The notes below the pieces were generated by a model. The model had not been told where the DNA came from and did not search any database. It was given only the letters and a program-made list of their open reading frames with translations. 64,000 nucleotides of DNA from Gigaspora rosea (Eukaryota; Glomeromycota; Glomeromycetes; Diversisporales; Gigasporaceae). Shown piece by piece: positions 44,959 through 56,560 of this stretch. Location of the stretch: positions 9,850 to 73,849 of the forward strand of contig QKWP01000225.1 of NCBI GenBank assembly GCA_003550325.1, given 5' to 3'. The position numbers and the translations under genes are program-made. Position 1 is the stretch's first letter. Each line of letters opens with the position of its first letter.

Positions 44959-45442
44959 AATATTCCCTGCAAATTTATTAATTATCTCTTATAAACAGTC
45001 ATTGATATAATCAACGATTTGATTAAATCATCGATTGAATCATTTTCTATGAAGACGTTTTATGCATATTGGATAATTCATTTATTATTATACTAATTTC
45101 TAATGAATCATGATCACTCGATCATAACATTCGATCACCACATGCGTACCCGATCACTATTCACATGGGTATCGCGCAGCATAGTGACAATAAATAAAAA
45201 AAATAATAATAAAAAATAAATAAAAAAAAAAAGAGAATTTTCGGTTTACATTACCCGCAGACACAAATTTTTCAAAAACCCCAAAGTTTTTTTTTGCCCC
45301 AATTCTTTTAAAACCAACATAATAATGTTTATTTTAATGATATTTAATGAATATAGTTAGAAATAATCGATATTGATTATCATAAATTAGTAAGCATTAA
45401 AATCGGAAAAATATTTAAGGGACATCGAACATTTCGGGATTA

Positions 45443-46502
45443 GGCCACGCAAAGTTGATTTTTCGTTTTGCATTACATGGATTTCGAAATTTCAAAATTG
45501 AGATGGACAGACGTTTTTTTTTTATTTTTTTTTTAATTTACTGCAAATAGAATAATGTTCACATTTAAGGTTATACAAGGTAGATTTTTCATTTTTGCAC
45601 AACAAGGAATCAAAAAATTGGGCCGGCAGTCATATTTTTCCTATCAGTACCATCGGACAATTACGGGAATTAAGTCTCCATCGGGCAGGGATGGCAAATG
45701 ACTTTAAATGACCCAAATGACTCAAATGACAAATGACCAGTCATTGCTCATTTCACGGCTTAAATGACTTAAGAAAGTCATTTAACTCTGGTTAATTGAT
45801 TATCTAATAATTTTTAGCCAGTCATAATTGATTATTGTTCTCTGTAAAACGAAACGTTGCTAGATGCTATCCAATAAATATTATTACACGTCATAAATGG
45901 CTGATGACCTCAAATGACCAATCTTTATTTGATAAATGAGTGGCATTTGTATTTTGGTTAAATAACTAAGTCATTTACCATACCTGTTGTAAAGCGACAA
46001 TCCAATTGAATCATATCAGGTATAAAGTAATTAAGAAAAAAACACAAGACAAAAGATAATGTATTAACCTTTTTTTTAAAAAAAATAATAATTTACCGAT
46101 TACAAATTACATAAATCATTTTCGAATTTACAAATGGCATGTCAATTAATAATCGATGTGATTGGTAGGATGTTTATATGTAAAATGACCTAATGGCAAA
46201 TGACCCCGGTCATTTGGAAATGACTGTAGTCATTTGGTACGAGTCATTACCAAATGACCCAAAATTTGAATTACCTCAAATGACCGGTCATTTTGAGGTC
46301 ATTTGAGGTCATTTGAAAAATTGGCAAATGACCAGATCATTTACCATCCCTGCCATCGGGTGACACAGATGAAACTAGCAGGAAAAATAGATGTCAAAAA
46401 TCGAACAATTAGTACAATTGGGATTTAAAAAAAAAAAAAAAATTGAAAATTGAAAAAATGGGACGGCGGGTAATGAAAACGAAAAATCAACTTTGCATGG
46501 CC
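45443..46502. mobile_element. Harbinger-type MITE, family H, split by a hAT
   Basis: Ends GGCCACGCAAAGTTGATTTT and counterpart ..CAACTTTGCATGGCC with TTA on both sides. Without the internal hAT and its duplicated 8-mer it is 385 bp, like the copy at 18539. Confidence 0.9.
45686..46352. mobile_element. hAT MITE, 667 bp, AAATGAC subterminal repeats
   Basis: Ends CAGGGATGGCAAATGAC and GTCATTTACCATCCCTG; perfect 8-bp duplication CCATCGGG at 45678-45685 and 46353-46360. AAATGAC/GTCATTT is repeated many times within about 100 bp of each end. Nested in the Harbinger MITE at 45443-46502. Confidence 0.94.
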
Positions 46503-46565
46503 TTATTTATAGGTCAGCGGGAATTTTTGGAGGTATGAGAATTGGATAACAAAAAAATAAAAAAT

Positions 46566-46600
46566 AGCTCTCAGAGCCCGGGTGTTGCCCCGGGAATGAG
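46566..46600. repeat. GC-rich hairpin
   Basis: CCCGGG-tgttgc-CCCGGG in AT-rich surroundings. Possibly a transposon end, but no partner was found. Confidence 0.4.
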
Positions 46601-46664
46601 TTTCTGATTTTTTTAGCTCTTAGGCATAAGTACCTGGAAATGAGATTTCAAATTTTATTCTGTG

Positions 46665-46830
46665 TATTGGCCTGGGTTTAATTTTAAATAAAGGCTCAAA
46701 TAAACCAGCTTGGGTTTAAATGAACCCGAATTGGTTCAAATGAACCAGTTTGGGTTCAAATGAGCTGATTAGGTGCAAATGAACCCAATTGGCCCAAGCG
46801 ACTCTAAATTTGGTTCACTTGAACCAAAAT
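46665..46830. repeat. tandem palindromic GGTTCAAATGAACC repeats
   Basis: GGTTTAAATGAACC, GGTTCAAATGAACC, GGTTCAAATGAGC, GGTGCAAATGAACC and GGTTCACTTGAACC follow each other every 22-30 bp. Likely a subterminal repeat block of an unidentified DNA transposon. Confidence 0.7.
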
Positions 46831-46858
46831 TAATTGATCTTTTTTTTTATTTCTTATA

Positions 46859-47107
46859 TGGGGCTCGTCAGTAGAAAGGGGGTAAAAAGTTTTTACCACT
46901 TTTTTTTTTAAATTTTAAATTAAAATAGTTCAATAACTACTATATCAAATTAAATAAAATTTTTTTTATTTTAATTTTATAACTACATATAATTAAAATA
47001 AAAAAAAATTATTAAATTTAGTTTAGTAGTTATTAAGATATTTTAATTCAAAGTCTAAAAAACTTTTACTTAGAAACTTTCTACCCCCTTTCTACTGACG
47101 AGCCCCA
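46859..47107. mobile_element. ~249-bp MITE with TA flanks
   Basis: TGGGGCTCGTCAGTAGAAAG at the left and its exact counterpart CTTTCTACTGACGAGCCCCA at the right, TA on both sides. The arms continue through GGGGGTA. Confidence 0.85.
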
Positions 47108-47150
47108 TATTTTTTATTACTTTTTAAGACAACTATCTTTCATTGCTAGT

Positions 47151-47465
47151 GCAATGACTGTGCAATGCATTGCTACCCCTGATTGACCAATCATTTTGTT
47201 TGGTTTGATTTTATATTAATCAAAACAAAACAAATAGCAGCCAGGTTAGGTTAGGGTTTGGTAGAAGCAGTAATTAGATGACCTCCTAATCCAAAAAAAA
47301 AATTTGCAAGGAATTTTTTTTGCCAAGAAAAAATTGTAGTTTTATAGTCAAAATTTTAAGTTGGAAGCAATTTTTAAAAAAAATAGCTATTTTACTTCGA
47401 TTTCATATTATACCTGATCCTGCATCCTGATTGGTCAATCAGAGGATGGCAATGCATCACATTGG
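47151..47465. mobile_element. ~315-bp foldback MITE
   Basis: GCAATGCATTGCTACCCCTG and the inverted GATGCATTGCCATCCTCTGA form the arms and both continue with ATTGACCAATCA. The core has AGGTTAGGTTAGGG. TSD not clear. Confidence 0.7.
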
Positions 47466-47865
47466 ATGATAACTCTCATTTTTAATATATTTTTATATTT
47501 TTTTAATTTTTTTTATATTTAAGCTATATATTTATTTTTTATTTATCAAAATATTCATATTCAAGTCATCCATTCTCATTTTAGCAAAATCCTGTAATTT
47601 ATATAATTGAAAAATCTTAGTTTGTATAAGTTTATAAAGCTTAGGCTGTTTTTAGTTGATTTTAAGTAATGTTATTTCTTTTGCTTAACTGCTGCTGAAA
47701 ATTAAACAAGCAATTACAACACAGCTAATCATGTGATTAATGTTGACCAATGAGATTTGATCAAATATTCTTGGAATGTATTTGTTTAATCCCTCTCTAT
47801 CCCTCTTCATGCCTGAGCCTAAATATTATATTATCCTAATAATCAACTAAAACTGCCTTATTTAA

Positions 47866-48188
47866 GACCATGCACATTATCCACTAACTTATTTTTTTTA
47901 ATTTTTCAAAATTTTTAGTTTTTTTAGATTCAAATTGTGCCAATTGTTCAGCTTATAACATTTATTTTTTCATTATTCTCATCTGGTATCACCTGGTAGG
48001 AACCTTTCTTTCCTATAATTGCCTAATAGAACTGACAGAAAAATTTAACTGCTAATGCAATTTTTTGATTCATAGTTGTGCAAAATAAAAAATTAACTTG
48101 TATAACCTTTGACATGAAAATTATTTTATTAATTTACAGTAAATTAAAAAAAATATGACCCTAAATGGAAAATAAACTTTGTATGGCC
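47866..48188 (-). mobile_element. Harbinger-type MITE, family H, CpG-decayed inverted copy
   Basis: Reverse-orientation member: right tip ..AAACTTTGTATGGCC followed by TTA, left tip GACCATGCACA. Internal order mirrors 18539-18927 (TCTGGTATCACC, GATTCATAGTTGTGCAAAAT). TIR CpGs present in other copies (CACGC, GTCGA) are CA/TG here. Confidence 0.7.
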
Positions 48189-48987
48189 TTAATATTTGTT
48201 GATATATGTGTATTGGTTGCTCAAATAAAACTTTATTATTTTTCAATACTTCATTGAGCATGTTAACTTTCTACTAACAAATTTTGAGTATAATTGAGTA
48301 TAATCAACTCTAAAAGCTTGCTATAATGAACATTAGTTCTATATAAAAGATTGACCATTTTATGACATTATGACCTACTCTAACTAAAAATATAAAATAT
48401 GAATGGCTATTAGTTTTAAAAAGAGAGCCTTAAAATGTTTATTATAAACAGTTGCTAAATTCAAGAGAATTGCCAAATGTTAATATTAAAAAGTAAAAAG
48501 TAATAGTTACAAGCAATTGTTCAATGATTTATATTATTAGCCACTTGATCAATATTTTACCAATAAAAAATAAAATTGCATTTGACCAATAGTAACTTGA
48601 AAAGAAAATTAGTAAACCACTAGTAAACCTATATTATTTTGGATCTTAGATTATATTGATTACTGTAGTACTATCTCAAAATTTATTTCATATGCAAAAT
48701 GATAGCTTTCTTGCAATTTCAAGAATTTGTTATCTTTTTAGTATTTCATAGTAGAATATGTCTGATTAGTTAGACCAGACTGATTATATTGATTATCTAA
48801 TAAAAATAATCAGAATAAATTCATATAAATACAGTTGATACTGTTTAAATGCATACTGTCTAAATGCATATACTGTTTAATTGCATACTATTTTATTTTT
48901 AACTTAGTTAATAATTATAAATGCATAATTTTCTATTTGCATAGATCCTAAAGAACTCTGATATAACTTAGAGGTTACTAAAAAAGG

Positions 48988-50258
48988 AGGTCAGCTAAAG
49001 CGGAGCGAGGTTTGATTGTCTACATGCATAATATCGATCAGTGAATGATTATCTACATTTATAAACAAAAGTTGGTACTGTATTTTTTATATCTTTTAGC
49101 AAAGGTTTTTCAACAGCTATGTAATTAAACTTAATAAAAATTTTTTTATTCAATTCTACAAGCTTGCAAAATTGGAATAAAAAAATATTCATTGGGTTTG
49201 ACCTGGTAGTTATTGAGAAACATTAGTTTAAAGTTTAAAAAAAAATTATCGAAATCTTAAGAGAAATACAGATATATTATAGCTATGATTGTTTTTTAAA
49301 ATTTAAATAAAAAAATTTCTCGATAATTACTGAACCAAATTCAATGAAAATTTTTTTATTTTAATTCTACAAGCCTGTAGAATTAATGCAAAAGAATATA
49401 TCGAGTAGTTGTTGAGAAATATTGATTAAAACTTCAAAAAAATTTAGCTGCAACTTCTCTTTTATAGGTGCTAAAATTTAACGAAGACTATTCAACACAT
49501 ACTAATCAAATTCGATCAATATTTTTTATTTTAATTCTATGAGATTATAGAACNTTTTTTATTTTAATTCTACAAGCCTGTAGAATTAAAGCAAAAGAAT
49601 ATATCAAACTTGGATTTGTAGTTGTTAAGAAATATTGATTAAAACTTCAAAGAAATTTAGCTGCAACTTTTATAGGTGCTAAAATTTAACGAAGATTACT
49701 CAACATATACTAATCAATTTCGATCAATATTTTTTATTTTAATTCTATGAGATTATAAAACTAAATAAAAAAAAATATTGATCGAATTTTATCAGTTATA
49801 TGCAAGTAATCTTGTTTAAAATTGAAGTATCTGTTAAAAAAAGCTGCAGTTAAAATTTTTTTTAGCTTTCAATAAATATACCTCAACAACTACCAATCCA
49901 AATTCGATTATTTTTTTATTTTAATTCTACAATTTTGTTGAATTATAATAAAAAAATTTTCATTAAATTTGGTTTGGTAATTATTGAAAAATTGTTATTT
50001 AAATTTTAAAAAATATGATCGTAACCATATATCTCTTATTTCGATGATTTTTTTTAAACTTTAAACAAACTTTCTCAATAACTACCAGGCCAAACTCAAT
50101 GAATCTTTTTTTATTCCAATTCTGCAAGCTTGTAGAATTGAATAAAAAAAGTTTTATTAAGTTTAATTACTTAGCTGTTGAGAAACCTTCAATAATCATT
50201 CACTGATCTATATCATGCATGTAGACAATCAAAACTCGCTCCGCTTTAGCCGATCTCT
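48988..50258. mobile_element. giant foldback element, ~1.27 kb
   Basis: Ends GGTCAGCTAAAGCGGAGCGA and inverted GATCGGCTAAAGCGGAGCGA. Pairing continues for several hundred bp on each side (TTGATTGTCTACATGCAT, AACTTAATAAAA, CAATTCTACAAGCTTG). TTTTAATTCTACAAGCCTGT-like motifs recur internally. A ~180-bp direct repeat borders the 'n' at 49554. Confidence 0.8.
49554..49554. other. single undetermined base at a repeat junction
   Basis: An 'n' between two similar (not identical) ~180-bp segments (about 49375-49553 and 49555-49760). The repeat may partly be an assembly effect. Confidence 0.85.
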
Positions 50259-50889
50259 AAAAAAGAGGGACGTCTAAAGCAGAGTAGATTTTTATAATAG
50301 ATTTTATCGAATTAACTTTAGGGTTAGGATCATCTTAAGTTAGGATTAGAGAAATTCTTAGGTTATAATATATAAGCAAAATTGCCTTCCTGACATTTTT
50401 AATTAAAACACCAAGGTAGGTTTAGACTAGAGATGGGTTTGGTTAGCTAATAGTCAGCTAGCCGATCAGCTATAGCTGTAGTCGATGCAGTCAATTATAA
50501 CGGCTTAGCTAACCGGTTAGCCGATACCAAATTTTTTATTTCCTGGCTGATAAATCATAATTATTATTTAATTCAGTATGAAGTATACAAATTATATAGA
50601 ATTATTGAAAGAAGTACTCTAGCATCTTCTATCTTCCCCAGGATTGCTGTTACTTTTTCACTGTCACTTGACTATGCCCAAAAACTTCAAGATCATTTTA
50701 AGTTAGCGCTAGGGTTCCTATAGGGCTTGATGTTAGCAAAATATAAGTAGAATTGTTCAAGGAATTTTTTTTGTTAGAGTGCGAAAGGAGATTTCTTATT
50801 CAAATTTGAAAAAGTGAACATTTGTTTTGATCTTCTGCTTGTGTTATGTTACACCTGCTCTCATTATTTTATTGGCCAAAAATCACGTG

Positions 50890-51460
50890 ATAGTGAAATT
50901 TTGACAACTACCCCAAGAACACCTCCAAAAATTCTGCGCAACAAATCAGATTTCAAGATCAGGTATAATGTTAAACGATTAGAAAAATTTAAACTAAATT
51001 TTTGCTTTGTCAAAAATTGCATGTTTCTTGAATAAGAAACCACCTTTCATATTCTAACAAAAAAAATTCCACATCAAATTTTAGTATATACTTTGCCTTC
51101 TAAGCTTGCTCTAACCTTACCCTAACCTAGTGTTGTTAGTCGAAATAATTTAGTCATTTAGGCATTTAGGCAAATTGAATTTAGGCAATTTCGACATTGT
51201 TATTTTTTTAAAAATTACTATTAAAAAATTAAATTGTTTAAATGTCTAAATGACTAAATTAATTTAGACAAATTTTGACATTAGCAAAAATAATTTCGAC
51301 TAACAACATTACCCTAATCTTACCCTAACTCTAACTTAATGTACTCTAATAGTCTTAAATTCAATTGTTTTGATTTCACGTTACACCTGATCTCCAATTC
51401 TGATTGGTTAATTTTTGGAGGTGTTCCTGGGGTAGTTAATTTTGACAGTTAAAAATTTGC
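50890..51460. mobile_element. foldback element inside the hAT
   Basis: TTTTGACAACTACCCCAAGA..ACACCTCCAAAAATT on the left matches, inverted, GACAAAATTAACTACCCCAG-type sequence on the right (51.40-51.45 kb). Telomere-like CTAACCTTACCCTAACC lies in the centre, interrupted by the next element. Confidence 0.65.
51128..51311. mobile_element. hAT MITE, 184 bp
   Basis: Ends TAGTGTTGTTAGTCGAAAT and inverted TAATGTTGTTAGTCGAAAT; target copies CCCTAACC (51120-51127) and CCCTAATC (51312-51319). ATTTAG repeats in the arms. Innermost of at least four nested layers here. Confidence 0.85.
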
Positions 51461-52304
51461 CCTATTGTGGTTTTCAATAGGCCAAATGATCTACTGTACA
51501 AATTTGACCAGAATTAGATTGTTTTGAAATATAGATTGGATCTTCAATATTTTAATTATTTTGATTGGCTGTTTATAGCATGTGGCCCAAACTTTCTTTT
51601 TGCCATAGCTAGGGTACTCTAATATGTATAACATATAAAAATATAATTATTTGGCACTTGTTTATATATTTGATTGTAAAAAATTGATCAAGTAATTTAT
51701 CGGCTATAGCCGGCTATAGCTGGCTAGTAGTCGATAGTCAATGATAGCTGACCGATAGCTGACCTAGCTGACCAAACCCAACTCTAGTTTAGACTGCCAT
51801 TTTTTGTATTTTTCAAGGTTTTCGTTTTGCTTTTTTGTTTGCATCGTCTAAGATCATCAAAATTCGATAATTTGATTGGCCAATTTTAAATGATTCTACT
51901 CCGCTTTAGATGACCCCTAAAAAAGGAAATTTTGTATAGAAATTCATTAAACATTGTATTTTTATATAGTAAATTTTTAAATATTGGTCTATTTTATACG
52001 CCTATTTGGCTAATATTATACAAACTCAAATTTGAGTTGTATCAGAGTTCTTTGGGGTCCTATTTGCGTAATGCATAAAGAATTATTAATAAAATATAAC
52101 TTAATTGCATAAAATATTTTAAAAAAATTAACTTTAAATATGAATAGCTCTTGATCTAGTAATCTGTTTTATATAATTTAACTACCAAAATGATCAACTT
52201 ACCAAGACAATTTTAATAAGCCCAAAATAGTTAAAATCCAATTTCAGGATCATAAGATTGTTAATAATATATATTACTTTATATCAAACTTTGTATATAT
52301 TTAA

Positions 52305-52948
52305 TAGGGAATAGAAATTTGTCACACCTGCGACATGTCACACCCTGATTCCGACCAATCAAATTGCACGATTTTGTAAACAAAAAATTTTAAGTTTTAA
52401 AAAATTAAAAATTTTACTAGTAATTTGTAAAAATAAATAAGCGATATCAAAATATATAATGTAAAATTTAATTCTGAACAACTTTTTCTAAGTCATAAAG
52501 ATAGCTTATCTTAATAAAAAAATAACGTTTTATAAGAAAAAACAAAAAATTTGATCGTTAGCACATATAAAACGTTTTTTTTTACTAAAAATAATCTATA
52601 TTTACATTTAAGTATTACATGTAAAATTTTATGCTAAACAACTTTTTCTAAGTTAAAACATTAGATTGTTTTAGTAAAAAAAAACTTTTATATGTACTAA
52701 CTTTGGAAATTTTTGATTTTTTTTATAAAACGTTTTTTTACTAAGATAAGCTATCTTTATAACTTAGAAAAAGTTGTTTAGAATAAAATTTTATGTTACA
52801 TAACATGCTATTTTATATATATTTTACACTTTATTAAGTAAAATTTTAAATTTTAAAAAATAAAATTTTTTGCCTATAAAATCGTGCGATTTGATTGGTC
52901 GAAGCAGGGGTGCAACATGTCACGGGTGCGACAAATTTATTTTCCCTA
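52305..52948. mobile_element. 644-bp MITE with TTTAA target duplication
   Basis: Ends TAGGGAATAGAAATTTGTC and inverted TAGGGAAAATAAATTTGTC. Arms continue through ACATGTCACACC and GACCAATCAAAT. TTTAA flanks both sides. Secondary internal palindromes at 52.47-52.80 kb. Confidence 0.8.
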
Positions 52949-53225
52949 TTTAATAAATATAAAGTACACAAATTGTTAATGATCTTGTGATCCTGTAATT
53001 GGATTTCACAGTTTTGGTTTATTAGAATTGTATCATTAAGCTGTCCAAAGTGAACTACTAGATCAATTCTATTTGTGTTTAAAGACAAATTATTAATAAA
53101 ATTTTATTAATTTTAATTGGTTAATAATTAATACATTATGTAATTTATTTGAACTGTCTAATTGCATATACTGTCTATATATATATAAGTCTTTGACAGA
53201 TGGTATGCAATTAAATAGTATTGAC

Positions 53226-54344
53226 TATACATGCATCAGTTAGATTAGTTGGATCCATTTCTTCATGCATCTATTGTTCATTTTTTTATTTTTTTTTTAT
53301 AAATAAACCAATTGATAACAAGTCTCAAGTCTTGAAGTTGATTTTCTATTTTATTAATCACCTACTCCTAAGGTGTAAAAGTTCTCTTGTAGAAATAACC
53401 AACCTTTACTCTGCCATTAGCCCAATTTAAATACATCCTTCAATAGGTTGTTTATATTTATTAAGTTTTGTAATTGAATTGGATTAGTCCTAAAGTTTAC
53501 TTTTCTAGTTAGTTTCTTTTTACTTTTTTTTTTATCTTTGATAGTTCTGTTATATGCTTTTTTAGCAGTTTTAGTAAGATATCTTTTTTCTGTTTGTTTC
53601 ATTAAAATGGATTTAGTTTTATTAGTTTTTAGTTTGACAATAAATTCATACATATATATTTACTAATTTATAAAAATAGCACTACTTGACTTTCTATATA
53701 AATGCCCAAAAATAACCTGCCACACTAGTATACTAAGCTATTAGAGACTCTGTGAATCACTAGTACTACAAAAAGTGCACTCCTAGTATAGGAAATAAAC
53801 TTCAATAGGGTAAGAAAATCATACTAAAACTAAAAGAGAAATATAAAATAGAGAATTGGAAAGAGCAACTAAAAAAAAGCCAAAAAACAACCCAATAAGA
53901 AGAAAAGTAAAAAAAAATAAAAGCTTCTATTGAAGAAATAAGTGTGGTTAGAGAAGTAAATAATACTGTACAGAGAAACACTTTGTCTAAGTATTATATA
54001 TTTATTATAAAAAAAAGAAAAGAAAACTATGCCTAAAGAATATTCTAGTAAGAAATTTTATAATGGATTTTTCTTTAATTTATCTTATATATCATTTATT
54101 GTTATTTTGCAAAGCTCAAAATTCACTCATAACTTGATTCCAATTAGGTAGATGCCTTTCCAAAATTGATAAAGTAAATATTGTCAACCTTTTTGAGAGA
54201 TAAGCAAAATGCCCATTTTGGTAAAATTTCAAAAAGCCAAAGAGGTGGTGAGGAGATTTATCAACTTGGAAGAAAAGTAAAAGTATATGTTTTGCTGAAT
54301 AGTATATTTAACCAAAAATAATCTTTCTAACATTTGATTCAGTT
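53226..54344. other. AT-rich spacer, no gene recognised
   Basis: Short Lys-rich or Phe-rich frames only (for example 53417-53653 minus). No paired element ends found. Confidence 0.55.
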
Positions 54345-54975
54345 ATTTATATATTATTAAAGGGTTGCATTATTGCATAATCTATTAATCCAAATATGGT
54401 CATTGGCATAAATAATTAATTCAGTGGGTTTATTAGAATTGCAGAATATTAGTATAGTTTGGATTAGCTAATTGGTCTAGAATTATGTGTAAAATACCTA
54501 TTCTAAAATTATGCCATACTGATTAGCTATAATTCCTAATCTAACCTTAATATATAAAACCAATGCAGTATAGTACAGATTTTAAAATGAGTATTTTACA
54601 CATCAAATCTACAAATTTAAATTTGATTATACTAATTATCTAGTCTTTTAGAGTAATCAAAATGTGATGATATATTATATATTTTGATATCACAAGCCTA
54701 CCCATTGTATAGACTCTTGTGTGACAAAATAGTGCAATTTGTTCTTTACACAATTTTAAACTATTCTTTAAAAAGGATAAATATGATCTACTGTCATAGT
54801 TAAACCAAAAACTTTTTCTAATAATTTTAATTGGCTTATTATACTTACTAATTTTATTCTATCTTGAAACTAGATTTTCTCCTATAATTTATAAGACTTG
54901 AGAATATTTATATATTAGAATATACTTGAAATTTGTTTTTGATACAACTAAATTATTTATTGTACTACCCTAACT
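54345..54975. repeat. duplicated segment, pair of 30770-31290
   Basis: CpG-depleted copy of the P450-flank segment at 30.8-31.3 kb. At its left it also keeps TTGCATTATTGCATAAT and ATTAATCCAAATA.., seen just 5' of P450 copies 1 and 2. It continues at 54.98-55.06 kb with sequence matching 33.17-33.24 kb (TTCTAGAACATATT). Confidence 0.82.
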
Positions 54976-55064
54976 AAGATTTGATAACCATGGCAATAAG
55001 ATTTGTCAAATTTATTAAATTTTTTCTAGAACATATTAATTATGTATGTACTTTGTAACTTATA

Positions 55065-56560
55065 TATTCTCAATATTCTTTATTTGTTATTAGGATATTG
55101 ATATATATTAAACAAAAAATCAAAAAAAGCTTACAATTCTACATATAGTTCATAATATATCATCTTAAAAACTGCTATAAAATCATTTAAACATATATAA
55201 CTGATAAATTACATTTGTTGAAATCATTTTATTGAGACATGCTTTTTGAAAAAAAAACTTGGCAGTAAAATGAACTTTGGTAAAACAAACTGTAGGTAAA
55301 GTGAACTTGTCAGTGAGTTTTGTAGATGAAATGTTATGCTAGTGAAGTGATTGTTAATGAAATAATACGAACCTAATATTGTATATATTTTCTTTTAGCC
55401 TATCTCTAATAGAATTTTTTACTAATATAATTCATAAAGTAATTTCATATCTTTACTACTTATAACCTATTGTAAATTATTGTGTCTATAAAAATAAAAA
55501 TATTTAGTTCTGAATATCTTGGCATGTATTAACTTGATACAAAGACATTTTAATTGCTTCAAAATAGTTAATAACAATAAAATTCAAATTTAACTCAAAA
55601 ATTATATTTTAATTTATAGATATACTAGTTCAGAACAGTGTTTGAATAAAACCTCTTCCCAAAGTCTAAAACATTTCAGACCTGGAATTTTAGTATCGTC
55701 CAAAATCTAAAACTTTCAAATTAGCAAAACTTCTAAAAATAGCAAAATTTATAAAATTAGAGATAAAACTTCTGAAATACCTTGAAAATTTTTTGGCATT
55801 ACGTGTAACCGATATTATTATANTAGTTCATAATATATCATCTTAAAAACTGCTATAAAATCATTTAAACATATATAACTGATAAATTACATTTGTTGAA
55901 ATCATTTTATTGAGACATGCTTTTTGAAAAAAAAACTTGGCAGTAAAATGAACTTTGGTAAAACAAACTGTAGGTAAAGTGAACTTGTCAGTGAGTTTTG
56001 TAGATGAAATGTTATGCTAGTGAAGTGATTGTTAATGAAATAATACGAACCTAATATTGTATATATTTTCTTTTAGCCTATCTCTAATAGAATTTTTTAC
56101 TAATATAATTCATAAAGTAATTTCATATCTTTACTACTTATAACCTATTGTAAATTATTGTGTCTATAAAAATAAAAATATTTAGTTCTGAATATCTTGG
56201 CATGTATTAACTTGATACAAAGACATTTTAATTGCTTCAAAATAGTTAATAACAATAAAATTCAAATTTAACTCAAAAATTATATTTTAATTTATAGATA
56301 TACTAGTTCAGAACAGTGTTTGAATAAAACCTCTTCCCAAAGTCTAAAACATTTCAGACCTGGAATTTTAGTATCGTCCAAAATCTAAAACTTTCAAATT
56401 AGCAAAACTTCTAAAAATAGCAAAATTTATAAAATTAGAGATAAAACTTCTGAAATACCTTGAAAATTTTTTGGCATTACGTGTAACCGATATTATTATA
56501 AAATTTTAATTATCAAAATAAAAAAATTCACCCACAATATGATTTAACAATAATATTTAT
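55065..56560. repeat. CpG-decayed copy of 39930-40700, present twice
   Basis: Collinear with 39.93-40.70 kb. The part 55146-55822 recurs with no visible difference at 55824-56500 across a single 'n', almost certainly an assembly duplication. Confidence 0.85.
55823..55823. other. undetermined base at an apparently false duplication
   Basis: The 677 bp before the 'n' (55146-55822) and the 677 bp after it (55824-56500) appear identical. Confidence 0.9.

Larger units (their letters stand above)
50428..51786. mobile_element. hAT element, 1359 bp, perfect 8-bp target duplication
   Basis: Ends TAGAGATGGGTTTGGTTAGC and inverted TAGAGTTGGGTTTGGTCAGC; GTTTAGAC at 50420-50427 and 51787-51794. Subterminal GTTAGCTA/AGCTAGCCGAT/GGCTATAGC repeats at both ends. 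Contains a further inverted-repeat element (about 50890-51460) and a small hAT (51128-51311). Confidence 0.93.
50267..51909. mobile_element. MITE with GTCTAAAGC ends, interrupted
   Basis: GGGACGTCTAAAGCAGAGTA at the left and, inverted, GGGGTCATCTAAAGCGGAGT at the right. Split by the hAT at 50428-51786. A short relative is at 39.06-39.15 kb. It abuts the foldback element at 48988-50258, whose tips contain the related GCTAAAGCGGAG. Confidence 0.75.
48832..53225. mobile_element. pogo-like element carrying several nested elements
   Basis: The left end CAGTTGATACTGTTTAAATG with repeated CTGTYTAAATGCATA faces the right end ..GTATGCAATTAAATAGTATTGACTA. Subterminal blocks ATTTGCATAGATCCTAAAGA (48.93 kb) and their inverse (TCTTTGGGGTCCTATTTGCG, 52.06 kb) also pair. 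Nested elements at 48986, 50267, 50428, 51128 and 52305 fill the middle. The outer boundaries are less certain than those of the inner ones. Confidence 0.55.

Noticed and set aside
53417..53653. Lys-rich small ORF resembling a basic protein
   Set aside because: AT-driven composition, no domain, no splice or conservation support.
55065..56500. Real tandem duplication of regulatory DNA
   Set aside because: No visible differences between the copies and a single 'n' between them; assembly artefact is far more likely.
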